Assembly (NCBI GenBank): GCA_016124235.1
Contig: WGOC01000005.1
Coordinates: 18,714-82,713, forward strand
From: a bacterium
Lineage (GTDB): Bacteria > Verrucomicrobiota > Verrucomicrobiia > Limisphaerales > RI-55
Reading direction: 5' to 3'
DNA: 64,000 nt
Part shown: positions 17,383 to 26,809 of the stretch, one piece after another
Layout of the letters: every line of letters starts with the position of its first letter
Numbering within the stretch: position 1 is the first letter of the stretch
Position numbers and translations under genes: made by a program
The notes under the pieces: generated by a model
The model's database searches: none
The model's input: the letters and a program-made list of their open reading frames with translations, nothing else
What the model was told of the DNA's origin: nothing

Positions 17383-18381
17383 ATGTCAGCACGCGCAAAA
17401 CACTTCGGCTCAACCATCATCCTGACGATGATGGCGCTGATACTTTGCCTGACCGCCGGCTGTCGCAACAAATCGTCGGTCGTCGTTCTGCGGCTGGCGC
17501 ACACGCTCGACACCAAGCATCCGGTGCACGCCGCGCTCGAGCACATGGCCGCCGAATTGGAAAAAGCGTCCAACGGAAAAATGCGGATCGACATCTACCC
17601 CGGCGGACAACTCGGCTCCGAGCGCGAGACGATCGAACTTCTCCAACTCGGCGCGATCGACATGGTCAAGACCTCCACCTCTCCGCTCGAAGGGTTCGTT
17701 CCCGGCATGGCGGTCTTTGGCATTCCGTACGTCTTTCGAGATCAGGATCATTTCTGGAACGTTCTCAACGGCAAGGTCGGTAAACAGTTGCTCGAACTCG
17801 GCGTGAACAAGAAGCTGCGCGGTCTTTGTTATTACGACGCCGGCAGCCGGAGTTTTTACACCAAGGATCGTCCGATCAATTCCCCCGCCGATCTCAAAGG
17901 CTTGAAGATCCGCGTTCAAAACAGCAGTACTTCGATCAAGATGATTCAGGCGATGGGTGGCGCCGCGACGCCGATTGCCTTCGGTGAACTTTACACAGCG
18001 CTTGATCAGGGCGTGGTCGACGGTGCGGAAAACAATCCGCCCAGCTTTCTCACGTCGCGCCATTACGAGGTCTGCAAATACTATTCGCTCGACGAACACA
18101 CCATGGTGCCGGACGTCCTCCTGATCAGCACCGAAACGTGGAACCGATTGACCGAGGAACAACGCGGCTGGTTGCAGGCAGCCGCCGATGCGTCGGTGAA
18201 ATTTGAACGCGAGCTCTGGAATCAAAAGACCCAGGACGCACTCGATCAACTCGCGGCGAACGGAGTCAAAATCATCCACCAGGACAAGCAGCCGTTTCGC
18301 GACGCCGTCAAGGAACTTCAAGATTCTTTCGAAGGAACCGAGGCGGGCCGCTGGATGGAAGCCGTATTGGAGCAAAAGTAA
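17383..18381 (+). CDS. TRAP transporter solute-binding lipoprotein (DctP family)
   Basis: The product is 332 aa with a lipoprotein signal ending LTAGC. The mature part has DctP-family features: LAHTLDTKHPVHAAL near the N-terminus, YPGGQLGSERE, the conserved arginine segment LKGLKIRVQNSS, and DQGVVDGAENNP. Lipidation would tether it in the periplasm, facing its DctQM membrane partners. Some TRAP receptors are known to bind uronates. With GH28, CE12 and uxaC around it, galacturonate or a similar uronic acid is the likely ligand. Its stop overlaps the dctQ start by one base. Confidence 0.92.
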   Translation: MSARAKHFGSTIILTMMALILCLTAGCRNKSSVVVLRLAHTLDTKHPVHAALEHMAAELEKASNGKMRIDIYPGGQLGSERETIELLQLGAIDMVKTSTSPLEGFVPGMAVFGIPYVFRDQDHFWNVLNGKVGKQLLELGVNKKLRGLCYYDAGSRSFYTKDRPINSPADLKGLKIRVQNSSTSIKMIQAMGGAATPIAFGELYTALDQGVVDGAENNPPSFLTSRHYEVCKYYSLDEHTMVPDVLLISTETWNRLTEEQRGWLQAAADASVKFERELWNQKTQDALDQLAANGVKIIHQDKQPFRDAVKELQDSFEGTEAGRWMEAVLEQK

Positions 18382-18893
18382 TGTTCAAGTTACTCGTCCA
18401 ACTCAAAGTACGATTGGTGACCGCTCTTGAACGATTGCTGATCGTTTTGGTCGCCGGTCTCGTGCTCGACGTACTCTGGCAGGTCGCATCGCGATTTCTT
18501 CTGCGCAGTCCGAGTTCGTGGACCGATGAACTCGCCACGCTGCTCATCATCTGGGTCGCCATGCTCGGCGCAAGCGTCGCGTTCATTCGCAATCATCATC
18601 TCGGCGTTGACTACTTTGTCGGGAAGCTCGCACCTCGCGCGCGCCTGATCACGCAAATCATCGTGCAGGCGTTGATCGCCCTGTTCGCGGGCGTCATTTT
18701 GGTTTGGGGCGGTGCCAAACTGGTGGAGCTGACGCTGTTGACCGATCAAGTCTCCCCCGCGCTCGGTGTCAAGATGGGTTACGTTTACTTGGCCTTGCCG
18801 ATTAGTGGCGTCGTGATCTTGCTCGTTGCAATCGAAACGGCTGCCGAAAAACTTCGCACCTTGAAATCCCATCCCGTGGAGGACGCGCCATGA
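18381..18893 (+). CDS. TRAP transporter small permease (DctQ family)
   Basis: The product is 170 aa with four predicted membrane helices. The TRAP small-subunit signature is present: SSWTDELATLLIIWVAMLGASVAFIRNHHLGVDYF. It pairs with the large subunit DctM to form the membrane part of a sodium-driven secondary transporter fed by the lipoprotein receptor. The gene overlaps its upstream neighbour by one base and its downstream neighbour by four (ATGA), which indicates translational coupling. Confidence 0.92.
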   Translation: MFKLLVQLKVRLVTALERLLIVLVAGLVLDVLWQVASRFLLRSPSSWTDELATLLIIWVAMLGASVAFIRNHHLGVDYFVGKLAPRARLITQIIVQALIALFAGVILVWGGAKLVELTLLTDQVSPALGVKMGYVYLALPISGVVILLVAIETAAEKLRTLKSHPVEDAP

Positions 18894-20194
18894 ACTCGCC
18901 CACACTCCTGATGGTGTTGCTTTTCGTGCTGTTTCTGCTGCTCGATGTGCCGGTGGCGGTAGCGATCTGCCTCTCGACTTTTGCCACGGCGGCGCTCGTG
19001 ATGGGAACGTTGGGAATCGCGGCCGCCACCATCGCCGAGCGAATGGCGACCGGCGTTTACAGCTTTTCGCTGCTGGCCATTCCGTTCTTTATCCTGAGCG
19101 GCTTACTAATGGGCCAGGGCGGCATCGCACGCCGGTTGACAGATCTCGCGTCAGCATTGGTTGGGCGTTTCCCCGGCGGACTCGCGTTTGTGAATGTTCT
19201 CTCGTGCATGTTGTTCGGCGCCGTCAGCGGCTCCGCGACGGCGGCGGTCTCTTCGATCGGCGGCTTCATTGTGCCCGAGATGGAACGCAATGGTTACAAC
19301 CGCGAATTTAGCGTTGCCCTGACGATCACTTCCGCGACCACCGGCCTATTGATCCCGCCCAGCAACATCATGATCGTTTACGCGCTCGTCTCGGGCGGCG
19401 CGGTCTCGATTGCGGCGCTGTTTATTGCGGGCATTTTGCCGGGAATCGTTTTCGGTGTCTTTCTCATGGTTGCCGCGGCAATCCTTTGCCGGCGGAACGG
19501 CTATGGCGCGTCGGACCCACAACCTCTTGGCGCAGTGTGGAAGGCCTTTCGCCGGGCGTTCCTCAGTTTGCTTTTGATCGTCGTCGTCCTCGGCGGAATC
19601 ATGAAAGGAATCTTCACCGCCACGGAAGCAGCCGCCATCGCCGTCGCCTACTCCTTCGTTTTATCCGTGCTGGTTTACCAGGAAGTATCGTGGAAGGACG
19701 TGCCGAACATTCTCCTGCAAACGGGCATCACCACCGCCGTTGTCTTTCTGCTTATCGCAACCTCAATGGCGATGTCCTGGATTCTGACGCTCGAGGAAAT
19801 TCCGCAAAAGGTTTCGGCCTACATGCTGAGCCTATCGAGTCAGCCCATCGTGATTCTATTGTTGATCAATCTGCTGCTGCTGATCGTGGGAACGTTCATG
19901 GACATGACGCCCGCCGTTTTGATTTTCACACCGATCTTCTGGCCGGTGGTGCAGAAGCTGGGAATGAGCCCAGTGCACTTCGGAATCATGCTGATCGCGA
20001 ACCTCTGCATTGGACTGTGTACGCCGCCGGTCGGCACGTGTTTGTTCGTCGGCTGCGGCGTCGGCAAGACCAGCATCGCCCGCGTGGTTCCGGCGGCGAT
20101 TCCATTTTTCATCGCTCTGATCGCCGCGTTGATGGTGGTGACTTTCGTTCCCGCGTTGAGCAACTGGCTTCCCGGCCTTTTCGGCATGAATTGA
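18890..20194 (+). CDS. TRAP transporter large permease (DctM family)
   Basis: The product is 434 aa and very hydrophobic, with about twelve membrane helices, which is normal DctM length. Family motifs include the FGAVSGSATAAVSSIGG segment, TTGLLIPPSN and the C-terminal LCTPPVGTCLFVGC. It is the substrate-translocating subunit that couples uptake to the sodium gradient. The start overlaps the dctQ stop by four bases, and uxaC begins 17 bases after its own stop. It therefore most likely imports the uronate that UxaC uses. Confidence 0.94.
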   Translation: MNSPTLLMVLLFVLFLLLDVPVAVAICLSTFATAALVMGTLGIAAATIAERMATGVYSFSLLAIPFFILSGLLMGQGGIARRLTDLASALVGRFPGGLAFVNVLSCMLFGAVSGSATAAVSSIGGFIVPEMERNGYNREFSVALTITSATTGLLIPPSNIMIVYALVSGGAVSIAALFIAGILPGIVFGVFLMVAAAILCRRNGYGASDPQPLGAVWKAFRRAFLSLLLIVVVLGGIMKGIFTATEAAAIAVAYSFVLSVLVYQEVSWKDVPNILLQTGITTAVVFLLIATSMAMSWILTLEEIPQKVSAYMLSLSSQPIVILLLINLLLLIVGTFMDMTPAVLIFTPIFWPVVQKLGMSPVHFGIMLIANLCIGLCTPPVGTCLFVGCGVGKTSIARVVPAAIPFFIALIAALMVVTFVPALSNWLPGLFGMN

Positions 20195-20210
20195 TCACTC
20201 CATTTTCATT

Positions 20211-21632
20211 GTGAAATCCAAAACCTTCATCCACGACGACTTTCTCCTCCAAACGGAAACAGCCCGCCGCCTCTACCACGAATTCGCAAAGGCGGCACCG
20301 ATCAGTGACTTCCACTGCCACCTGTCGCCTGCGGACATTGCCACCAATCGGCGCTTCAACAATCTGTTCGAGATTTGGCTGGAAGGCGACCACTACAAAT
20401 GGCGGGCCATGCGTGCGAACGGCGTGGTCGAACGATTCTGCACTGGCGACGCCACGCCGCTTGAGAAGTTCAAGGCCTGGGCCGCGACCGTACCGCATAC
20501 GCTGCGCAACCCGCTTTATCATTGGACTCACCTCGAGCTCGCACGCTATTTCGGCATCACTGAATTGCTGAACACCGACAGCGCCAATGCAATTTGGAAC
20601 CAGGCGAACGAGCTGCTCGCCAGTGACGATCTCACCACGCAGGGCATCCTCCGGAAATTTGATGTGCGAACTGTTTGCACGACCGACGACCCGACCGACG
20701 ATCTAAAACATCACCGGACCATCGCCTCCTCCAAACTCAAAACGCGGGTGTTCCCGACCTGGCGACCGGATAAAGCGCTCGCGGTCGGTCAGCCGGAACT
20801 ATTCAACGGCTGGGTCGCCAAACTGGAGACACAAAGCGGTGTCTCCATTTCTAATCTCAACCATTTCCTCGAAGCGCTCGACAAGCGGGTCGATAACTTC
20901 CATGCGAACGGTTGCCGGCTATCGGATCATGGGCTCAATCAATGCCCGGCCGACTTTTGCAGCGAGACCGTCGCCGGTGCGATTTTCGACAATGCCCGCG
21001 CAGGCCGGACGGTTTCTGCCGAAGAACAACGGCAGTTCGCCACTTTTATTCTGGCGCACTTGGGTGAGCGTTACGCGGAGCATGGCTGGACAATGCAGAT
21101 GCACCTGGGCGCGCTTCGAAACAACAATACCCGACTGCTGGGCGCACTCGGTCCCGACACCGGCTTCGATTCGATCGGCGATTTTCCACAGGGCCGCGCG
21201 CTGTCGGCCTTTCTCGATCATTTGGATTCACGCAACAAGTTGCCCAAGACCATTCTCTACAACGTCAATCCGACGGACAATTACCTCTTCGGAACGATGA
21301 TTGGAAATTTTCAGGACGGCACGGTGGCGGGCAAGATTCAGCTCGGCTCCGGCTGGTGGTTTCTCGATCAGAAGGAGGGAATGGAATGTCAGATGAACGC
21401 GCTATCGAATCTCGGGCTGCTGTCGCGCTTTGTCGGTATGGTCACGGACTCGCGCTCGTTCATGTCCTATCCGCGACACGAATACTTCCGCCGCGTCCTC
21501 TGCAACCTGATCGGCCGCGACATCGAGAATGGCGAAGTGCCGAATGATGATTCGCTGGTCGGCCCGATGATCCGCAACATCTGCTTCTGCAACGCGCACC
21601 ACTATCTACAGCTTGGCGAAAACGTTTCGTGA
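20211..21632 (+). CDS. uxaC: Glucuronate/galacturonate isomerase
   Basis: The product is 473 aa, typical for UxaC, starting at GTG. Family motifs include ISDFHCHLSP near the N-terminus, VCTTDDPTDDL, the histidine-bearing MQMHLGALRNNNTRL, and FVGMVTDSRSFMSYPRHEYFRR near the end. It is a cytoplasmic member of the amidohydrolase-type uronate isomerases, converting D-galacturonate to D-tagaturonate and D-glucuronate to D-fructuronate. It is the first intracellular step after TRAP import and the last complete gene of the operon. The next enzymes (UxaB/UxaA or an epimerase, KdgK, KDPG aldolase) are not in this window. Confidence 0.96.
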   Translation: MKSKTFIHDDFLLQTETARRLYHEFAKAAPISDFHCHLSPADIATNRRFNNLFEIWLEGDHYKWRAMRANGVVERFCTGDATPLEKFKAWAATVPHTLRNPLYHWTHLELARYFGITELLNTDSANAIWNQANELLASDDLTTQGILRKFDVRTVCTTDDPTDDLKHHRTIASSKLKTRVFPTWRPDKALAVGQPELFNGWVAKLETQSGVSISNLNHFLEALDKRVDNFHANGCRLSDHGLNQCPADFCSETVAGAIFDNARAGRTVSAEEQRQFATFILAHLGERYAEHGWTMQMHLGALRNNNTRLLGALGPDTGFDSIGDFPQGRALSAFLDHLDSRNKLPKTILYNVNPTDNYLFGTMIGNFQDGTVAGKIQLGSGWWFLDQKEGMECQMNALSNLGLLSRFVGMVTDSRSFMSYPRHEYFRRVLCNLIGRDIENGEVPNDDSLVGPMIRNICFCNAHHYLQLGENVS

Positions 21633-21700
21633 AACTGCCCAGGCTGATCTGGCCGCTGCTCCAAGATATTGCGCACGAACTGCATGCGGTCACCACGTAA
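21629..21700 (+). CDS. Mini-ORF overlapping the uxaC stop (23 aa)
   Basis: A GTG overlaps the uxaC TGA (GTGA) and opens a 23-codon frame beginning VKLPRLIWPLL. The overlap resembles the coupling seen elsewhere in this operon. It could be a real small protein, the remnant of a lost next gene, or chance. I recognise no family. Confidence 0.2.
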   Translation: MKLPRLIWPLLQDIAHELHAVTT

Positions 21701-21808
21701 ATCCTGGAAAATGTTTTTGGCAGCGTGAAATGCGTATAAGACGCCTACGCGGCTGTTCAGTGTGATCAATTGCCGGTCGAATTGCGTTTCTCTCTTTGTA
21801 ATCTGTCT

Positions 21809-23365
21809 TCACTCGACTGCGTACCAATCCACCTGCAGGGCCTGGCCCCAGCCGCCGGCGACGTCGATTCGCACGATGTTCACCTTGAAACTGGTGGTCG
21901 ATACCGCGCGCGTCGTGATGGCAAAGGTGTCCGGATTGTCATTCCCCTTCGGCGTCACAAACACCTTGGGAACGGCGCTAAACGCGGTGGGAAAACTGAT
22001 CGTAAACGTATTGACGCCAGCCACGCCCGTTCCCACGTTCGCAGTCCCAAATTCCATCCGGGACATCGCGGACCCGCCCGGACCGGCCTTGATGCCACCG
22101 ACAACAGAGAGCGCCGCTCCGGTCGGGTTGTTGGTATTGATGCCCACGCCGCCGGCCGCCCGGATCAAAAATTGATACGCTCCCGTTGAATTGAAGTCGG
22201 CACTCGCCGGGTCGGCCCAAACAAACGTGCCATCATGGAGTGCCTTCGCTTTGTACCCGGCGGCAAAGGAGTACTGCCCCGTTGTTACGTTGTACTGTCC
22301 TCCGGGAACGGTCGCATAACTGCCGCTGTTGGTGTTGTAGGCGCCTCCGCCAATGACGCCGTATTCCACATCGGACGTGATCCGATTGACGGTTCCGCCG
22401 CCAATGGTTGCGCCGTGCCCGAAAGCGGAGTTGTTGAAACCTCCGCTGATCGTGGCCAGGGAATTGGTTCCAATGGCGTTATACGCACCGCCACCGATCG
22501 TACTGAGGTTACCGCCGATCGTGTTGGGATAGTTGATCGTACTTCCAAAGACCTCAACGCTCTCACCACCGCCCGATATGGTCGCGCCGGAAACGCCGTT
22601 GGAAACAACGTTCAAGCCTGAACCTCCGATCAGATTCGGCGTGCTTGAACTGCCGTATTCGAGTCGTAACGCCCGTTGGTTTCCCACGCGAAAGTTCAGA
22701 GGTTGGGCGTCAGTGGTGCCAATGAAATGCGTGATCGGCGATGTGCCCGCGTTACCCAGCAACTTCCAATCGGAGGTATCCGCCGCCGCGGTAACGGTAC
22801 CGTCCGCCTGAACGCCCGTAATAAACTGTCCTGCCGGCGCGGAACCGGTAATTCGCAATTGCACCTGAGCATTGTTCACCTGACTGGCGCCAACCGCACC
22901 GTTTTCAATCATGCTGGAACCGATCGTCCCCGAAATTTGCCACGACGGGATGCTACCGGACAACTGGGTCGCCGAAAGATTGCCGCTAAGATTTGCGGCT
23001 GTGATCGCGTAGGGGGTTGACTGAATCTGTTGTCGAGGCGCCAGCGTAACGTAAGACCCCGACCCCACCGGAGTGCGTACTTCCACTTGCAGCCAACGAT
23101 CGGCCCCGGGGAAATGGTCCCCAAAGTTCAACGGCAGGATAAACAACCCGTTGGTCACGCCGATCGTCGCGCCACTGGGGCTGTTGCCAGCCACCAAGTT
23201 ACCATTGGTTCCTGCATCCCATAATGTAGGCACAAATTCAGCGTTACCCGTAAACGGGTTACCATCTTTGGTCAGATAACCCTGATAGGTAAAAGTGGAG
23301 GTTTGCGCCTGGGCGGCAATGGCCAGGCCGAGAATTCCGAACGCCGCAGCGATTCGTTGAAGCAT
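21809..23365 (-). CDS. Secreted YadA-head-like repeat protein
   Basis: The product is 518 aa with a signal peptide (QRIAAAFGILGLAIAAQAQ). The N-terminal third (FTYQGYLTKDGNPFTGNAEF, then LWDAG, then QQIQSTPYAITAANL) is common at the start of secreted proteins in this phylum. Residues about 285-395 carry short repeats like those of YadA/Hia heads: NTIGGNLSTIGGGAYN, ATISGGFNNSAFGHGATIGGG, YGVIGGGAYNTNSGSYATVPGG, ending YSFAAGYKAKA. The C-terminal domain (MEFGTANVG to ALQVDWYAVE) lacks a visible autotransporter anchor or PEP-CTERM signal, so it is probably released or attached by another route. A surface or extracellular fibre role is inferred. It is convergent with the pectin operon. Confidence 0.75.
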   Translation of the reverse strand: MLQRIAAAFGILGLAIAAQAQTSTFTYQGYLTKDGNPFTGNAEFVPTLWDAGTNGNLVAGNSPSGATIGVTNGLFILPLNFGDHFPGADRWLQVEVRTPVGSGSYVTLAPRQQIQSTPYAITAANLSGNLSATQLSGSIPSWQISGTIGSSMIENGAVGASQVNNAQVQLRITGSAPAGQFITGVQADGTVTAAADTSDWKLLGNAGTSPITHFIGTTDAQPLNFRVGNQRALRLEYGSSSTPNLIGGSGLNVVSNGVSGATISGGGESVEVFGSTINYPNTIGGNLSTIGGGAYNAIGTNSLATISGGFNNSAFGHGATIGGGTVNRITSDVEYGVIGGGAYNTNSGSYATVPGGQYNVTTGQYSFAAGYKAKALHDGTFVWADPASADFNSTGAYQFLIRAAGGVGINTNNPTGAALSVVGGIKAGPGGSAMSRMEFGTANVGTGVAGVNTFTISFPTAFSAVPKVFVTPKGNDNPDTFAITTRAVSTTSFKVNIVRIDVAGGWGQALQVDWYAVE

Positions 23366-23583
23366 AGGTTTTTAACTTCCAATCGTCAGACATGCACTAG
23401 CAGAACTGAATACCGCTGGCAACAAGCACAATAGTCGCTTATCAGCGACAGGCTAAACTCGCTTCATGATTCGAATCTCTCGACAACGCCCATTGCAATG
23501 AAGCATTCGCCGAATTCTTCCGAATGCTTTCTGAAATGAATCGCGTTTAACTCGGACAACAAAGTCCGAATATGATCCGGCCA

Positions 23584-26500
23584 TCAACGTCGATCATCGG
23601 CATTTAGAATTCGTACAAATTCATTTCCCGCAGCACCCGTGGTTACGGCGAGATTCCGGCCATCCGGCGCAAATGCGATGTGAAACCCAGCCTCCGGATA
23701 ATCCAGCGACATCAACTGGCGATGCGTTGGGACGTGCCACAATTTGACGCTCAACTGATGTTCGACGGAGGCCAGCGTCAACCCATCCGGCGAGAAAGCG
23801 AGGTCGGTTGCTTCTTCCATGTGACCAGTCAAGTTCGCAACCATCCCGCCGGTGACGACGTTCCACAGTTTGATTGTTGCGTCGACACTGGCCGAGGCCA
23901 GTAGTTTTCCGTCGAGCGAGAAAGCCAAACCGCACACGAAGTCTCGGTGTCCTTTCAATTTCGTTTCGCGACCGGTGGAAACTTGAAACAGTTCGATGTC
24001 ATTTTCCTCTTCCGCGGCCACGGCCAGCAATGTTCCGTCGGGACTGATCGCCGACGATCGAATCTTGGTTGTGCCGGAACCCGGACGCGTCGGCATTTGC
24101 CATTTGAATGCCCCGCGCAGGTTGCCATTCGTTTCATCGAAAACGCCGACCCATCCATCTGTTGCAATGCCGTAGAGGAGGCTCCAGTCGGGCGTGAAAC
24201 CAACCACGCGGAAAGGCCAGTGGTCGGAGCTCACCGACAAGGCAACACTTTGATCCAATGATTTGGATTTCAACGACCAGTGTTCAACAGCTGGCCGGTC
24301 TTTTGCCAAACTAACAACGTGCTGACCATCCGGCGCAAAGCCGACCACGACTTTGTTGGGAAAGTCGACGATCTGCCGACGGGAGTTCAGATCCCACAGA
24401 ATCGATTCGGACTGACCGTTGGTTTGGATCACAGTCAGCAACGCTGACCCGCTCCGAGAATAGATTGGTCTTGAAAACGCGTTGTGCACGATCGGCTCCG
24501 CCTGCGCTTCGGTGCGAGGACACCACAAGTCAACCTTCTGATCCTTGCTGCCCGTCGCGAGTGTTTTTCCATCCGGGGCAAAAGCCGCGCACCAAACCTC
24601 GTCAGCATGACCCCAGAGCACGCGTTTCAAGGTCATGCTGGCGGCATTCCACAGCCGCACTCCTCGATCAGAACAAGCCGTGACAATCTCAGTGCCATCC
24701 GGGGAAAAAACGCTCGACCAGACGTTCAGCGAATGCGCCAAGGCCACTGGCTTTATGTCGCCCTCAAGATTCCAGACGTAAGCGTTCCGGTGGCCGGCGG
24801 CGATGAGCCTTTGACCGTTCGGTGAGAACGCCGGCGACCAGACTTCGGAATCCGTATCGATCGTGCGCACCAATCGACCGGAACGGACGTCCCACAACCG
24901 AATGCCACGCTCGCGACCGGTCACAGCGAGGATCTTCCCATCGGCCGAGAACGCCATGCTCTTTCCCGGTTCGGGGAATTCGACGAGCTTGCGTTTGGTG
25001 CGAAAATCCCAAAGTGAAATCTTCGCGGCCGGCTCCCAGTAAAGAGGACTTGCGGCCGATACAGCGACGATATCTCCCGTCGGAGAAAGCCTGGCCATCT
25101 GTCCTTCAAACGAACCGAGCTCACGCCAATTTTCGGCATCCCAAACGCGGACATGGCCATCCGAACCCGCCGATACGATTTGGTCTCCTTGCGGCGTGAA
25201 TTGCAGCGTCCAGACGGCACCTTCATTTGCATGAAACGCGCGGATGAATTTTGCCGTGTGCGGATTCCAAATTCGGATGGAGCCGTCCTGACTTCCCGAA
25301 GCCAGCAGGTTTCCGTCGGGCGAGTACGCCACGCAGGTCACAATCCACGTGTGACCAGTCAGCGTCGCTTGTTGATCGCCCCGACTGCGCTGCCAAAGAT
25401 AGCGCCATTCGAAGCCACGCAAATCTTCTTGATGGGAAGCTGGTCGGTGAGCATCGAGAAGCCGGCGAGCCATTCCCAGGTCACCGCGCGCAATGGCCTC
25501 TGATGCCGACATCATGTCAGCGGCGTAAAGGTTTAAACGCGTGAGACGTTCGCTTTTCTCGGCGCGCTGCCATTGCCAGACGATGCCGGCAATGCTAAAG
25601 CCAGATGCGTGCAAAATCGCGATCATCGCCAACGCCAACGCACGGTTCCGGCCGCACCATCGGCGGACTTTTTCCGCGCGACCGATCGGCCGCGCGGCAA
25701 TGGGTTCACCGCGCAGAAAGCGGTTGAGATCCTCCGCCATCGAGGCGGCATCGGCGTACCGCTTGCCGGGATCCTTTTCCAGGCACTTCGCGCAGATGGT
25801 TTGTAGATCGATTGGAATCGCGGGATTCAACGCGCGGGGTTCCAGCGGCTCGTTCGTCAACACTTGTTGAAACGTCTGCGCCATCGTTCCTGTCGCAAAC
25901 GGCGGTCGCCCCGTTAGCAAGTGATACAAAACGGCGCCAATGGAATAGATATCTGTTCCGGGCCCGATGTCGTTGTGCCTACCGGCAATTTGTTCGGGAG
26001 CCATGTATGCGGGAGAACCGAGCAACTGACCCGTGACAGTGATTTGCGAATTAACGCTCAATTGCCGGGCCAGCCCAAAATCAGTCACACGCGGTTGATC
26101 GAAGGGATCCAACAGCACGTTGGACGGTTTCAGGTCCCGGTGCAGGACCCCCATTTCATGGGCGTGTTGTACGGCCCGAGCGATCAACGCCACGTAACGC
26201 GCGGCGCGCTCCGGCGGAAGGGGACCTTCGCGCACCAATTCGGCGAGATTTCCTCCGTCAATGAAATCCATCGTGAAATAAGGCTGGTTCTCCGCCTCAC
26301 CCACTTCGTGAATCGCGACGATGTTGGGATGTTGCAAGCTGGCGATGATCCGGGCCTCGGTTCGGAAACGATCGATGGCGACCGGGCTGGCGAATGGCCC
26401 GGACAAGATCGTCTTCAAGGCAACGATGCGGTTGAGGCTGATCTGCCGAGCCCGATAGACGACCCCCATTCCGCCGCGCGCAATTTCTTCCAGCAGTTCA

Positions 26501-26658
26501 AACTCAGCGAATTTGCGGGGAAACTGTTCCACCTGAGCCGCGACCGATGCGGGATCGAGCGACAGCCCCAACGAGACGGCCATCAGGCATTCGGGGCAGT
26601 GACCTTCGAGGATGTCCGTGGGCAACGCGGAACCGCAATTTGAGCAACGTCCGTGCAT
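23584..26658 (-). CDS. Membrane Ser/Thr protein kinase with N-terminal zinc ribbon and WD40 propeller
   Basis: The product is 1,024 aa. Residues 5-24 form a CxxC-x12-CxxC zinc ribbon. Residues about 50-315 are a Hanks-type kinase with a glycine loop (IARGGMGVVYRA), VALKTIL lysine, HRDLKPSNVLLD catalytic loop, DFGLAR, and the activation segment GSPAYMAPEQ. One membrane helix (LALAMIAILHASGFSIAGIVW) is near residue 345. About a dozen WD40 repeats follow (GHTWIVTCVAYSPDGNLLASGSQDGSIRIW and others), probably forming two propellers outside the membrane. The cognate ECF-type sigma gene lies 151 bp upstream on the same strand. By analogy with Planctomycetes and Verrucomicrobia pairs, the kinase may control that sigma factor. 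Confidence 0.93.
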   Translation of the reverse strand: MHGRCSNCGSALPTDILEGHCPECLMAVSLGLSLDPASVAAQVEQFPRKFAEFELLEEIARGGMGVVYRARQISLNRIVALKTILSGPFASPVAIDRFRTEARIIASLQHPNIVAIHEVGEAENQPYFTMDFIDGGNLAELVREGPLPPERAARYVALIARAVQHAHEMGVLHRDLKPSNVLLDPFDQPRVTDFGLARQLSVNSQITVTGQLLGSPAYMAPEQIAGRHNDIGPGTDIYSIGAVLYHLLTGRPPFATGTMAQTFQQVLTNEPLEPRALNPAIPIDLQTICAKCLEKDPGKRYADAASMAEDLNRFLRGEPIAARPIGRAEKVRRWCGRNRALALAMIAILHASGFSIAGIVWQWQRAEKSERLTRLNLYAADMMSASEAIARGDLGMARRLLDAHRPASHQEDLRGFEWRYLWQRSRGDQQATLTGHTWIVTCVAYSPDGNLLASGSQDGSIRIWNPHTAKFIRAFHANEGAVWTLQFTPQGDQIVSAGSDGHVRVWDAENWRELGSFEGQMARLSPTGDIVAVSAASPLYWEPAAKISLWDFRTKRKLVEFPEPGKSMAFSADGKILAVTGRERGIRLWDVRSGRLVRTIDTDSEVWSPAFSPNGQRLIAAGHRNAYVWNLEGDIKPVALAHSLNVWSSVFSPDGTEIVTACSDRGVRLWNAASMTLKRVLWGHADEVWCAAFAPDGKTLATGSKDQKVDLWCPRTEAQAEPIVHNAFSRPIYSRSGSALLTVIQTNGQSESILWDLNSRRQIVDFPNKVVVGFAPDGQHVVSLAKDRPAVEHWSLKSKSLDQSVALSVSSDHWPFRVVGFTPDWSLLYGIATDGWVGVFDETNGNLRGAFKWQMPTRPGSGTTKIRSSAISPDGTLLAVAAEEENDIELFQVSTGRETKLKGHRDFVCGLAFSLDGKLLASASVDATIKLWNVVTGGMVANLTGHMEEATDLAFSPDGLTLASVEHQLSVKLWHVPTHRQLMSLDYPEAGFHIAFAPDGRNLAVTTGAAGNEFVRILNADDRR

Positions 26659-26809
26659 GATGCGGCGGGCAACGTATCAATGGAGATTCAATTAGTTTTC
26701 GATCTGCGGAATTTCAAAAGTTCGATGGATCGGCAATGTGCTGCTCACGGTTTTCTGGTTAAGCGCGTGGATGCCGATCAATTCCATAATAAGCAGATGC
26801 GCCCCGAGA

